Part shown: piece after piece, positions 6,545 through 16,502 of the stretch
Numbering within the stretch: position 1 is the stretch's first letter
Layout of the letters: the number at the start of each line of letters is the position of its first letter
Origin: Lysinibacillus antri
Lineage (GTDB): Bacteria; Bacillota; Bacilli; Bacillales_A; Planococcaceae
Direction: 5' to 3'
NCBI RefSeq assembly: GCF_003977595.1
Contig: NZ_RYYR01000002.1
Span: 124,001-188,000, forward strand
Length of the DNA stretch: 64,000 bases
Program-made: the position numbers and the translations under genes
The notes under the pieces: generated by a model
What the model was told of the DNA's origin: nothing
What the model saw: the letters and a program-made list of their open reading frames with translations, nothing else
Databases searched by the model: none

Positions 6545-7261
6545 ATGGTATTAGGGGATTTTATGGCTAGAAAAAGGATTGATCCTTTTGAAAAAATGAG
6601 CAAGGATATATTAAGTAATATTGAATACAATGTCCCTTCCGAAATCGATATTTACCAATTATGTCGTTTATACGGAATGAAAGTTAACTATAGTCTAATA
6701 CCAGAAGATATAAATTACACTATACCTCACAAGAAGGGGCGCAGAGGAGTTATTAATTTATGTGTCCGCGAAACAGAACAAGAAGAAAGAGAATCCCTTA
6801 CTCATGAATTTTCGCACTTATACATCCATCAAATAAGTCAACTCTCTCAATCTTCTTTAATGATTGATAAAATGGAAAGTCAAGCTTTCAAACTTGCTTC
6901 AAATATACTTATGCCCTCGAAAGAATTATTAAATATAGAGGTATTTCCGGATTTAAATACTACATACATCATCGCTGAAGATATTGCTGATTATTTTAAT
7001 GTTACTAAAGAGTTTGCTTATAAAAGATTAGTATATTTTAACGAGAATTATAAGTTCAATAAAAATGAGCCATTTAGAAGAATTCCAAAAGAAGTTAAGG
7101 CGTTCGATCCCGATATTATGTACAACTTATTTGATACACCATTTATCGGACAAAACAAACCTATATTTAAATCGCAAATTAGATCCATTAAAGAAGACGT
7201 TGTTAATGATACAAATAAAATTGTATTTCTATTTGATAAAACTAAATTGGAACTTAGATAG
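6545..7261 (+). CDS. ImmA/IrrE-type metallopeptidase
   Basis: A 238-residue zinc peptidase with the HEFSH motif (H87, E88, H91) and a likely third ligand at E111 (MESQAFKLASNILMP). Family members cleave or inactivate the neighbouring XRE repressor after a stress signal and thereby induce the prophage. The start is at 6545 with TTGGAGTG just upstream, 4 bases after the repressor stop; the ATG at 6563 (MARKRID) is an alternative. The C-terminal 60 residues extend beyond the peptidase core. Confidence 0.8.
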   Translation: MVLGDFMARKRIDPFEKMSKDILSNIEYNVPSEIDIYQLCRLYGMKVNYSLIPEDINYTIPHKKGRRGVINLCVRETEQEERESLTHEFSHLYIHQISQLSQSSLMIDKMESQAFKLASNILMPSKELLNIEVFPDLNTTYIIAEDIADYFNVTKEFAYKRLVYFNENYKFNKNEPFRRIPKEVKAFDPDIMYNLFDTPFIGQNKPIFKSQIRSIKEDVVNDTNKIVFLFDKTKLELR

Positions 7262-7323
7262 AATTATATAATTTGCCTGTAGAGTTAGTTGAATTAAAGT
7301 TTAATAAAAAACGGAGGATACAT

Positions 7324-8715
7324 ATGAAAAAATTATCTTGGTATCTTAGCGCTTGGTTTATTGCTTTATTAGTTTTTATATCACAATTCTATTTCCCTTT
7401 AATCATCATACCCTTAGTTCTAATTTTCTTGCATATTAAAAAAGTTAAAGAACTCTCTTTGAATGCTCTACAGTTAAATAATTTAAAAAGCAACGGCTTC
7501 GACGAGTCTATTGAGTTAAGTGATTTAATAGCAAATCAAAAAGACGAATTATTAAAACTAGAAAACACTTTAGCTAACCAGAAGAATGAAATACAAGCCA
7601 AAGAAAATGAAATAAAAAAATTAAAGGATCAGTACATCGAACAAGAAGAGTTAGTATTAATGCAAGATTTCGGTTTTTATAATCCTAAATATGATTTAGA
7701 AAGTTCTGAAGCATACAAAAATCGTTTAGAAGATTTAAGAAGAAGACAAAAAGAAATGGTTAAAAGCAAAGTTGCAACAACTTTTAATCATAATTGGACA
7801 GTTAACGGAAGTAAATCTGAAGGTAAAAAAATGGTCACTGATGCCGTTAATTTAGCTATCCGTTCATTTAATAATGAATGTGATGCCACGATTTCAAAAG
7901 TAACAGTTGCTAATATAAGCTCGTCAGAAAAGCGAATCATAAAGGCATTTGAAACCATTAACAAATTAAACAGAGTGACAAGTACTGAAATCAAAAAAGC
8001 CTATCTTGATTTAAAGATTGAGGAATTATATTTAGCTTTAGAATATGCTCAAAAACTTGAAACTGAAAAAGAAGAGCAACGCCAAATTAGAGAACAAATG
8101 CGTGAAGAAGAAAAAGTAAGACGTGAAATTGAGAAATTAAAGGAAAAAGTGGAAAAAGAAGAAAAACACTTTACTCAAGCAATTTCAAAATTAGAAGAAC
8201 AAAAAACGAATGCTACCGGAGATCAATTAGCAGAATTAGAAGCTAAAATTTTTGAATTACAAAATAAATTAAATGAAGTATTAGAACAAAAAGAAGATGT
8301 TTTAAATCGTGAGAGAAATACTCGTGCTGGATACGTATACGTTATCTCAAATATCGGATCGTTTGGTGAAGATGTTTATAAAATTGGTATGACTAGACGT
8401 CTAGAACCTATGGACCGCGTTAAGGAACTTGGTGACGCATCAGTACCATTTAAATTTGATGTTCACGCAATGATCTTTAGCGAAGATGCACCGACACTTG
8501 AGAATATCCTTCACAAAACTTTTACAAATAATCGCATGAACCTTATTAACGATCGCAAAGAGTTCTTCCGAGTACCATTGCAAGAAATTAAACGAGTGAT
8601 TGAAGATAATCATGATAAAACAGTCGAATTTACTCTTACAGCACTTGCTGAAGAGTATCGCGAATCTAGGTCCCTAAGGGAAAAAAGTTTAGAACAAGAA
8701 AATATTCCCGTGTAA
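7324..8715 (+). CDS. DUF4041 protein with C-terminal GIY-YIG (T5orf172) domain
   Basis: A 463-residue protein. Two hydrophobic segments at about 5-37 should anchor it in the membrane. A coiled coil (about 65-112), a DUF4041 block (about 113-225, starting LMQDFGFYNPKYDLESSEAY), a second long coiled coil (about 235-330) and a GIY-YIG fold at 336-420 follow. The last shows GYVYV 336-340, YKIGMTRR 352-359, E393 and EFF 413-415. GIY-YIG domains are usually nucleases. A CGGAGG site precedes the ATG at 7324. In this position, between repressor module and integrase, a superinfection-exclusion or defence role is inferred only. Confidence 0.75.
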   Translation: MKKLSWYLSAWFIALLVFISQFYFPLIIIPLVLIFLHIKKVKELSLNALQLNNLKSNGFDESIELSDLIANQKDELLKLENTLANQKNEIQAKENEIKKLKDQYIEQEELVLMQDFGFYNPKYDLESSEAYKNRLEDLRRRQKEMVKSKVATTFNHNWTVNGSKSEGKKMVTDAVNLAIRSFNNECDATISKVTVANISSSEKRIIKAFETINKLNRVTSTEIKKAYLDLKIEELYLALEYAQKLETEKEEQRQIREQMREEEKVRREIEKLKEKVEKEEKHFTQAISKLEEQKTNATGDQLAELEAKIFELQNKLNEVLEQKEDVLNRERNTRAGYVYVISNIGSFGEDVYKIGMTRRLEPMDRVKELGDASVPFKFDVHAMIFSEDAPTLENILHKTFTNNRMNLINDRKEFFRVPLQEIKRVIEDNHDKTVEFTLTALAEEYRESRSLREKSLEQENIPV

Positions 8716-8721
8716 ACAACT

Positions 8722-8757
8722 AAAAACCATTCTGTTTCCATGAATGGTTTTTGTTTA
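8722..8757 (+). terminator. Intrinsic terminator after the DUF4041 gene
   Basis: A 10-bp perfect stem (AAAACCATTC/GAATGGTTTT) with a 9-base loop is followed by TTGTTT. It lies 8 bases after the stop codon and ends the repressor-peptidase-DUF4041 unit. Confidence 0.75.
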
Positions 8758-8797
8758 ACTGTTAAAAGAACGTACATTCCTATTTTAAGAGGTAAAA

Positions 8798-9016
8798 ATG
8801 ATGAAAGAGAAGTTATTTGTAAAATTAAGCCTTGTTACCTCAGCTTGCCAGGATGAGGACGGGAACCATTTAGCTATTCCATTAATAGATACTATTAAAT
8901 TCGTAGATAACGATCTTTATGCAGAAGTAATTAGTTTTCACGATGATTTTGGAATGAAGGTTGATGAAATAACTACAAATTTAATTCTTGATAAAATATA
9001 CGCTCACATTAATTAA
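8798..9016 (+). CDS. Small phage protein, unknown function
   Basis: A 72-residue acidic protein, not recognised. It looks mixed alpha/beta (beta strands around LFVKLSLV and LYAEVISF, a C-terminal helix TNLILDKIYAHIN). AAGAGGT precedes two consecutive ATG codons. It is a separate unit between the terminator at 8722 and the integrase. Confidence 0.5.
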   Translation: MMKEKLFVKLSLVTSACQDEDGNHLAIPLIDTIKFVDNDLYAEVISFHDDFGMKVDEITTNLILDKIYAHIN

Positions 9017-9090
9017 TCTTTGAAGGGAGTGATGCAAAAATAATCTCTCAGCCCCGTACATCTGCCCATGAACGAATTGAGGGATTACTA

Positions 9091-10275
9091 ATGGTAAAAA
9101 GAATAAAACCTAAGATGAATAAATGCAAAAAGGATAAAGAATTATACTGGTACCTGAACGCCGAAGGTGAAAAACGTTGGTCCTTTAGACATCGTTACTA
9201 TGATCTCTTTAATAAACGTAAGGAGAAAAGTGAACAAGGTTTCACCAGTGAAGCAACTGCTTATCGTGCTTTGTGTGAAGTTCGAGCAAAATTAGCGACT
9301 GGAAACAGTATTGAAGTTGAACACGACAAAATGACGGTTGGCCAATGGTTGAACATTTGGTACGAAACACATGAATGCGATTGGGAAATCACAACTCAAA
9401 CGCAACGCAAAAATATTATTAAGTACCAAATCGAACCGTTGATTGGTAAGTTAAGACTTTCTACTTTAGATAAGGAGACGTATAAACGCAAATTTATTAA
9501 TCCCCTTTTAAAGGATTATAAACCATCAACGGTACGCCTATTCCATCGTGTATTTAAGGTTGCAATTAATGCAGCAGTAGATGCAGAAATTTTAACACGT
9601 AATCGATTTACGAAAATCAAAATAGCGGATGAGGAACGTGAGTTGCCGAATGTATTGAGCATTGAGCAATTGAACCGATTTTTAGAAGCTGCTAAAAACG
9701 ATGAACCTTTTACATCTCAACTTATCATTAACACATTAGCCTTTACTGGGATACGCCGCGGTGAAGCTCTCGCTTTAAAGTGGAAAAATATCGATACGGA
9801 TAAACTAACAATTACAATAGAAGCAACTCGTGATCGAAAAGGTTTTCGTACACCCAAAACATTGAATAGTTATCGTACAATCGATATCGACGGAAATTTA
9901 GCAGAACTATTCAAAAAGTACCGCACCTGGTGTGTAGAAACATACCTATCGTTTGGTAAACGTTTTAAAGATGAAGAATTTAAGGATCTATTCATCTTTA
10001 TTTCGTATCAAACTGCCGAACCATATATGGACAATAGTTTGTTTTATTCTTTCAAACGGTTATCTGATAAAATTGGCTTTACTGTAAAACCTCATACCCT
10101 ACGGCACACTCATGCTTCTATTTTACTTTCAAGTGGTGCTGATGTTGCCGTTGTTGCTGATCGATTAGGTAACACTCCAAAAGTTATTTGGGAAACATAT
10201 GCACATGTCATTTCTGAGAGCAAAAGTAAAACGGTGGATCAGTTCATTTCTGCTCTAAAAGTGGCGGAAAAATAG
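9091..10275 (+). CDS. int: Phage tyrosine integrase
   Basis: A 394-residue tyrosine recombinase. The N-terminal arm-binding region (about 1-75) contains a beta-sheet typical of AP2-like domains, the core-binding SAM-like domain spans about 82-175, and the catalytic domain about 187-385. Catalytic residues visible are R222 (TGIRRGE), K256, H335 and R338 (HTLRHTH) and Y370. The usual second histidine position reads LGN (N361), as in some phage integrases. GAGGG lies 7 bases before the ATG. It marks the integration end of the prophage; attR should lie shortly downstream. Confidence 0.92.
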   Translation: MVKRIKPKMNKCKKDKELYWYLNAEGEKRWSFRHRYYDLFNKRKEKSEQGFTSEATAYRALCEVRAKLATGNSIEVEHDKMTVGQWLNIWYETHECDWEITTQTQRKNIIKYQIEPLIGKLRLSTLDKETYKRKFINPLLKDYKPSTVRLFHRVFKVAINAAVDAEILTRNRFTKIKIADEERELPNVLSIEQLNRFLEAAKNDEPFTSQLIINTLAFTGIRRGEALALKWKNIDTDKLTITIEATRDRKGFRTPKTLNSYRTIDIDGNLAELFKKYRTWCVETYLSFGKRFKDEEFKDLFIFISYQTAEPYMDNSLFYSFKRLSDKIGFTVKPHTLRHTHASILLSSGADVAVVADRLGNTPKVIWETYAHVISESKSKTVDQFISALKVAEK

Positions 10276-10393
10276 TGTTTTGGGGGAGGATTTGGGGGAA
10301 CATCGTTCTGAAAGTCTATCAAACTATTGATATATCTAAGGTTTAGGAATTGTAGAACATTTCTCTCGTTAATCTTCGTTTCTTGCAAAACAA

Positions 10394-10432
10394 ACCCCCA
10401 AAAACCTTAAATCAAGGTTTTGGGGGTTTTTT
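10394..10432. terminator. Bidirectional intrinsic terminator
   Basis: A long G/C-rich stem (CCCCCAAAAACCTT against AAGGTTTTGGGGG) ends in TTTTTT on the plus strand; the minus strand also has a T-rich tail. It closes the integrase unit. Confidence 0.75.
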
Positions 10433-10454
10433 ATTACCTCTTTGGATTATTACT

Positions 10455-10489
10455 ATAAAAAACCTTCCACAAAGATTCTATGGAAGGAA
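10455..10489 (-). terminator. Terminator of the acyltransferase gene
   Basis: On the minus strand a 7-bp stem (CCTTCCA/TGGAAGG) is followed by a TTTTTT run, 33 bases past the acyltransferase stop codon. Confidence 0.7.
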
Positions 10490-10522
10490 CAGGAAACTAT
10501 TTCCCTAAAAGGATATTATTGA

Positions 10523-11581
10523 TTAAGGAACAATATTTTTTATATAAGGTATTTTCTTTAATACTTTAACCGCCACAATACTAATGACTAAAACAATGAG
10601 TGTTACAAGCGGAACTCTGATTAAAGGATTGAACACTTCACTAAAGATATGCAGATTGAATCTATTCAAACAGTACATGACGAATGGATGGACAAGATAT
10701 ATTCCAAAACTTGTACTGCTAACAGCTAAAATCATTTTTGTTCCATAATTTTTTGGATTAGGAGCCCATTTTACATTTTTAATTGCTAAAAAGATGGCCA
10801 TCGAAATTAACAAGACAAATGGGTTTGTGTAATCATAAAGATAAACATCTAATTGACCGTTATTTTTGCTCGTAAGATAGTATGTCCCGATCGGAATGAT
10901 TAACGCACTCACTACTGCTCCGAAGTAAATCGCCTTTTGTGCTACTTTACTAAAACTAAACGTATGAAGATAGTAACCTAATATAAAGTACCCGATAAAA
11001 CCTCCAAGTGGTTTAATTGTGAAAAAGTTATTCACACGAAGGGAAGTAAACTTTTCAATTAAATCGATTAAACTAACACTAATAAAAATAATAAGCAAAA
11101 GATATAAAATCTTATCCTGATTTGAATTTAAAATAATATTCTTTAATAATGGCGTAATTGCATATAACGCAATGATCATATACATAAACCACATATGATA
11201 ATACATAGGACCTTCAATAAATCCACGAATAATATACTTAACCGTTAAACTATCCAAGTTTACACTAGCTGATAAAATCAAATAGAATAAGCCCCAAACA
11301 AAAAATGGAATTAACATTTTTAAGCCCTTTTTCTTCAAAAACATTCCAATTGGTTCTTGTTTGGCTGGATTCAATAACAAGGCGCCACTAATCATCACGA
11401 ATACCGGCACACTCCATCTTGCTAAAGAATCAAAAATATTTTGAATCCACCAATACTTAATATTTGTTGTTGTAAAACTAACTAAAGTTTCTGATGCCGA
11501 AATATGAATGATAATAACAGCAATAATAGAAATTGCCCTTAATATCTCTATGTAGAATATTCTACCCTTACCTTTTACCAA
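10523..11581 (-). CDS. Membrane acyltransferase (acyltransferase 3 family)
   Basis: A 352-residue polytopic membrane protein with about ten hydrophobic helices. The first contains the family signature EILRAISIIAVIIIHIS, with the Arg and His expected for acyltransferase-3/OatA-like O-acyltransferases, which modify surface polysaccharide or other envelope substrates; the substrate here is unknown. The start is TTG at 11581 with GGAGG 8 bases upstream. It lies between the integrase and tyrS and is monocistronic between terminators, so it may be a host gene or a prophage-borne conversion gene. Confidence 0.8.
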   Translation of the reverse strand: MVKGKGRIFYIEILRAISIIAVIIIHISASETLVSFTTTNIKYWWIQNIFDSLARWSVPVFVMISGALLLNPAKQEPIGMFLKKKGLKMLIPFFVWGLFYLILSASVNLDSLTVKYIIRGFIEGPMYYHMWFMYMIIALYAITPLLKNIILNSNQDKILYLLLIIFISVSLIDLIEKFTSLRVNNFFTIKPLGGFIGYFILGYYLHTFSFSKVAQKAIYFGAVVSALIIPIGTYYLTSKNNGQLDVYLYDYTNPFVLLISMAIFLAIKNVKWAPNPKNYGTKMILAVSSTSFGIYLVHPFVMYCLNRFNLHIFSEVFNPLIRVPLVTLIVLVISIVAVKVLKKIPYIKNIVP

Positions 11582-11681
11582 GTAATAATCCTCCAGTTTT
11601 CTTCTAGCGTTTACATATTAAATTTACCATTATAAATATAGTATAAAAGGTTAATAAATTAAACATAATTATTACCTACAT

Positions 11682-11730
11682 AAAAAATGACCTATAAAGT
11701 AAACGTCTACTTTACAGGTCATTTTTTTTT
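11682..11730. terminator. Bidirectional terminator after tyrS
   Basis: A long near-perfect stem (AAATGACCTATAAAGTA against TACTTTACAGGTCATTT) has a 6-base loop and T runs on both strands. It ends tyrS transcription and insulates the acyltransferase gene. Confidence 0.8.
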
Positions 11731-11731
11731 A

Positions 11732-13295
<1,564 letters not shown>

Positions 13296-13301
13296 ATGAT
13301 T

Positions 13302-13329
13302 ATTGTACTTGAACTAATTTCAATGTCAA
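13302..13329 (-). promoter_or_regulatory. Promoter of the tyrS T-box transcript
   Basis: TTGACA (13329-13324) and TACAAT (13307-13302) are separated by 16 bases on the minus strand, placing the transcript start close to 13295, just ahead of stem I. Confidence 0.7.
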
Positions 13330-13337
13330 TAAATATA

Positions 13338-13365
13338 TTCGTACAAGAGAGAAATATGCTATAAT
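13338..13365 (+). promoter_or_regulatory. Extended -10 promoter of the PBP gene
   Basis: TGC followed by TATAAT (13357-13365) forms an extended -10 box, with a weak TTCGTA at -35. It lies 27 bases before the GTG start and diverges from the tyrS promoter. Confidence 0.55.
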
Positions 13366-13391
13366 AGACGAGATTTTAGGAGGTCGATTAA

Positions 13392-16307
13392 GTGAGAGAA
13401 AGGTTAGAGCAATTAAAGCAACGAATCGTACACTTTAATGAAAAAATAGAAAAATTAGCCTCTTCAGAACGTTATAGTAAACTACGAATTACTGGTAGTG
13501 TGCTATGGAATCTAACGCTAGTTTTTTTAATATTTATAGTTACATCCTTAGTGTTTGTAGGAGCTATCGGTGCAGGTTATTTCGCTTCTCTTGTGAGAGA
13601 AGATCCTCTAGCATCAAAAGAAGCAATGAGAGAACAAATTTATAGCTATGAAGAAACCAGTGAGATTTACTTCGCCAATAATATCTATATTGGGAAGCTT
13701 CGAACAGACTTGGAGCGACGAGAAACTTCACTTGATGCTGTATCTCCCATTCTTTTAGATGCTGTACTCGCTACAGAAGATGAATATTTCCGTGAGCATA
13801 ATGGAATTGTTCCAAAAGCGGTTTTACGTGGGCTGTTACAAGACTTTACAAACTCTTCCACTCAAACAGGTGGTTCGACATTAACACAACAATTAATTAA
13901 GAATCAAATTTTGACGAATGAAGTGTCTTATGAGCGTAAAGCAAGAGAAATACTTCTCGCATTGCGTCTAGAGAAATTCATGACGAAGGAAGAAATATTA
14001 GAAGCCTATTTAAATATTATTCCTTATGGTCGAAATGCATCGGGTAAAAATATTGCCGGTGTTGAAACTGCATCACAAGGGATTTTCGGTAAATCGGCTG
14101 CAGATTTAAATTTATCGCAAGCTGCCTATATTGCAGGGATTCCACAAGCGCCCTTTGCACATACACCTTTTACTAATAAGGGTGTGTTAAAAGATCAAGA
14201 CGGATTACAACCAGGAATTGACCGAATGAAAACTGTCTTAGGTAGAATGTTAGAAGTAGGATACATATCGGAAGCCGAGTATAATGAAGCAGTAACCTAT
14301 GACATTACAAAGGATTTCCGCCAACCAGAAGAATTGGCTACTGATAATTATCCATGGCTAACTTTTGAGCTAGAATACCGCGCAAAAGAAATTATTGCAG
14401 GAATTTTAGCGGAAAAAGACGGAATTGATAAAGAACGCTTAACAGAAGAAGAAAACTTAAAAGAAAAATATATGATTTTAGCAGATCGTAACGTTCGTTC
14501 AGGTGGCTATCGCATTTATTCCACAATTGATAAAGAAATGTATGAAGCAATGCAACAAGCCGCTAAAAACTTCCAATACTATGGACATACATTTAAAGGG
14601 ACCGAAATTGACCCTGAAACAAAAGAAGAAAAAGAAGTTGATTTACCTGTTCAAGTCGGTAGTATCGTCATTGAAAATACAACAGGGAAAATTTTAAGTT
14701 TTGTCGGTGGTAGAGACTTTGCCTTAAAACAAGTGAACCACGCTACACAAGCTTACCGTCCAAATGGTTCAACGATGAAACCGTTACTAGCATATGGACC
14801 CGCTGTAGAATATGGTGTCATCGGTGCAGGTAGCCCAGTTGTCGATGTGAAATTTAGACGTAGTTTTGATGGGTATAGCCCTTCCAATTATATTGAAAGT
14901 GAAGAAAGAGGACTAATGCCTGCACGTGAAGCGTTAGCCCATTCTCAAAACTTAACTGCTTTACGATTATATGATTCGATATTAGACAGACGACCTGCTA
15001 CTTTTTTAGAAAAGATGGGCTTCTCTAAATTAGCTGAAGGAGATTATGTCAATTTAGCAACATCCATTGGTGGTTTAACAAATGGAACAACTGTTGAAGA
15101 AAACACAAATGCGTTTGCAACCTTTGCAAACGGTGGTCAATTTATCGATGCTTACATGATTGAAAAAATTGTCGACTTAGACGGCAATATAGTATATGAA
15201 CATACACCTGAACCAGTAGAAGTATTTTCAAAAGAAACAGCCTATATCGTAACAGATATGCTGAGAGATGTTTTAGATTATGGAACGGGTACAAGAGCAA
15301 AAAGTTCACTTAAATTCTCATCAGACTTTGCAGCTAAAACGGGTACAACTCAAGATTACAAAGACGTTTGGCTTGTAGGGTATAACCCTAATGTTACGTT
15401 AGGTGTATGGATGGGATACGACAAACCTAGAACACTTTACCAATTTAACAATACGTACTATCAACCAAGTACACGTGTTAACATGTTATGGGCGAACCTT
15501 ATGAATTCCATTTATGATGTGGATCCTGAACTAATCGGTACAAAGGAACAATTTAAACGACCTGAAAATGTCATCAATGCTTCATTTTGTGGAATCTCAG
15601 GACTTGCACCATCAGCAGCTTGTTCAAATGCCGGATATGTACGTTCAGACTTATTCAATCGAAATGTGTTTGTCCCTTCTCAACCGGATGATAGTTTAAT
15701 TACTTCTTCATCTGTTTTGATCGATGGAAAAGCATATCAAGCATTAAGTTCTACTCCAAGTGAATTTATAACGGCGGGTGGAATTGGTCTAAAAGCTGAA
15801 TTTGCTAAACAGATGTTAGGTAGATTAGGTGGGGATGCTTCGAAATTATTAAATTCAAGCAAAGTCATTTCCTCTACAGCTTTCAATGCAGATGGAAGCC
15901 CGCCACAAGCAGTTGCAGCATCCGTTGAAGGCAATGCAATCACTTGGTCAAAATCCGGATCTAACGATGTAATCGGCTATCGTGTATACGACATTTCGAA
16001 TGGTCGTTCACTAATTGCCACAATAAGAGATGGAGCTAGTCGCCAAATTTCATTACCTCCTGCTGGTATCTTTACGGTAGTTGCCGTAGATATTACTGGT
16101 CTGGAATCTGCTCATTCTAATACGATATCTGGAAATACAGTTATTCCGACTGAACCTGAAGTACCAACTGATGGCGATCCTCAAAACGGGAATGATGGTA
16201 CAAACGGGAATCCAAACGGTGGTAATAATGGAAATGGCAACAACGGGAATGGTAGTGAAAATCCACCAATCAACCCAATTCCATTACCAAATGAAAATCA
16301 ACAGTAA
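13392..16307 (+). CDS. Bifunctional class A penicillin-binding protein (PBP1A family)
   Basis: A 971-residue peptidoglycan polymerase. A cytoplasmic coiled segment and one transmembrane helix (about 38-62) lead into the GT51 glycosyltransferase, with E129 in EDEYFREHNG and GGSTLTQQ at 160-167. The transpeptidase has S460-T-M-K, S518-Q-N and K649-T-G. After that come a fibronectin-III-like segment (about 835-915) and a disordered Asn/Gly-rich tail with many NGN repeats. It builds glycan strands and cross-links them outside the membrane. The start is GTG with AGGAGG 8 bases upstream. Divergent from tyrS; a closer paralogue assignment is not possible here. Confidence 0.9.
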   Translation: MRERLEQLKQRIVHFNEKIEKLASSERYSKLRITGSVLWNLTLVFLIFIVTSLVFVGAIGAGYFASLVREDPLASKEAMREQIYSYEETSEIYFANNIYIGKLRTDLERRETSLDAVSPILLDAVLATEDEYFREHNGIVPKAVLRGLLQDFTNSSTQTGGSTLTQQLIKNQILTNEVSYERKAREILLALRLEKFMTKEEILEAYLNIIPYGRNASGKNIAGVETASQGIFGKSAADLNLSQAAYIAGIPQAPFAHTPFTNKGVLKDQDGLQPGIDRMKTVLGRMLEVGYISEAEYNEAVTYDITKDFRQPEELATDNYPWLTFELEYRAKEIIAGILAEKDGIDKERLTEEENLKEKYMILADRNVRSGGYRIYSTIDKEMYEAMQQAAKNFQYYGHTFKGTEIDPETKEEKEVDLPVQVGSIVIENTTGKILSFVGGRDFALKQVNHATQAYRPNGSTMKPLLAYGPAVEYGVIGAGSPVVDVKFRRSFDGYSPSNYIESEERGLMPAREALAHSQNLTALRLYDSILDRRPATFLEKMGFSKLAEGDYVNLATSIGGLTNGTTVEENTNAFATFANGGQFIDAYMIEKIVDLDGNIVYEHTPEPVEVFSKETAYIVTDMLRDVLDYGTGTRAKSSLKFSSDFAAKTGTTQDYKDVWLVGYNPNVTLGVWMGYDKPRTLYQFNNTYYQPSTRVNMLWANLMNSIYDVDPELIGTKEQFKRPENVINASFCGISGLAPSAACSNAGYVRSDLFNRNVFVPSQPDDSLITSSSVLIDGKAYQALSSTPSEFITAGGIGLKAEFAKQMLGRLGGDASKLLNSSKVISSTAFNADGSPPQAVAASVEGNAITWSKSGSNDVIGYRVYDISNGRSLIATIRDGASRQISLPPAGIFTVVAVDITGLESAHSNTISGNTVIPTEPEVPTDGDPQNGNDGTNGNPNGGNNGNGNNGNGSENPPINPIPLPNENQQ

Positions 16308-16310
16308 CTA

Positions 16311-16476
16311 AGAAAAGCGAAGAACGCCCTTTTAGCTCCGAACACAACTGGAGGGACTGAAAAGAGGACGCTCTTTGTCCTCGTAGGCAGTACCGAAGTT
16401 GTCGAGGAGCTAGCGTTCGCAGCTAGACACTATTCTAACGCTAAAAACTTATACTTTCTTATTCAGTAAAAAAAGA
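16311..16476 (+). repeat. Interspersed stem-loop repeat (GAAAAGCG family), copy 1
   Basis: Begins AGAAAAGCG and ends near TTTCTTATTC. Nested arms pair: GAACGC (16322) with GCGTTC (16413), AGCTCC (16335) with GGAGCT (16406), ACAACT (16345) with AGTTGT (16397), and GAGGAC with GTCCTC. A second copy at 38361 has different sequence in the same stems but still pairs. Confidence 0.65.
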
Positions 16477-16502
16477 GCGGTCTCATTAAGAGACTGCTCT
16501 TT
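16465..16502 (-). terminator. Terminator of the arg operon
   Basis: A stem AAAGAGC-GTCTC/GAGAC-GCTCTTT with one mismatch runs into TTTTTTT on the minus strand. It overlaps the argD stop codon. Confidence 0.75.

Larger units (their letters stand above)
10276..10522. other. Integrase downstream region, probable prophage right end
   Basis: This 247-base gap holds a direct repeat of TTTGGGGGA around 10282-10303, then two terminators. An attachment site is expected here next to the integrase, but its core cannot be defined because the left prophage end is outside the window. Confidence 0.4.

Noticed and set aside
10276-10522. attR core site and tRNA target
   Set aside because: No tRNA gene or tRNA 3' fragment is visible and the left attachment site is outside the window, so no core can be named.
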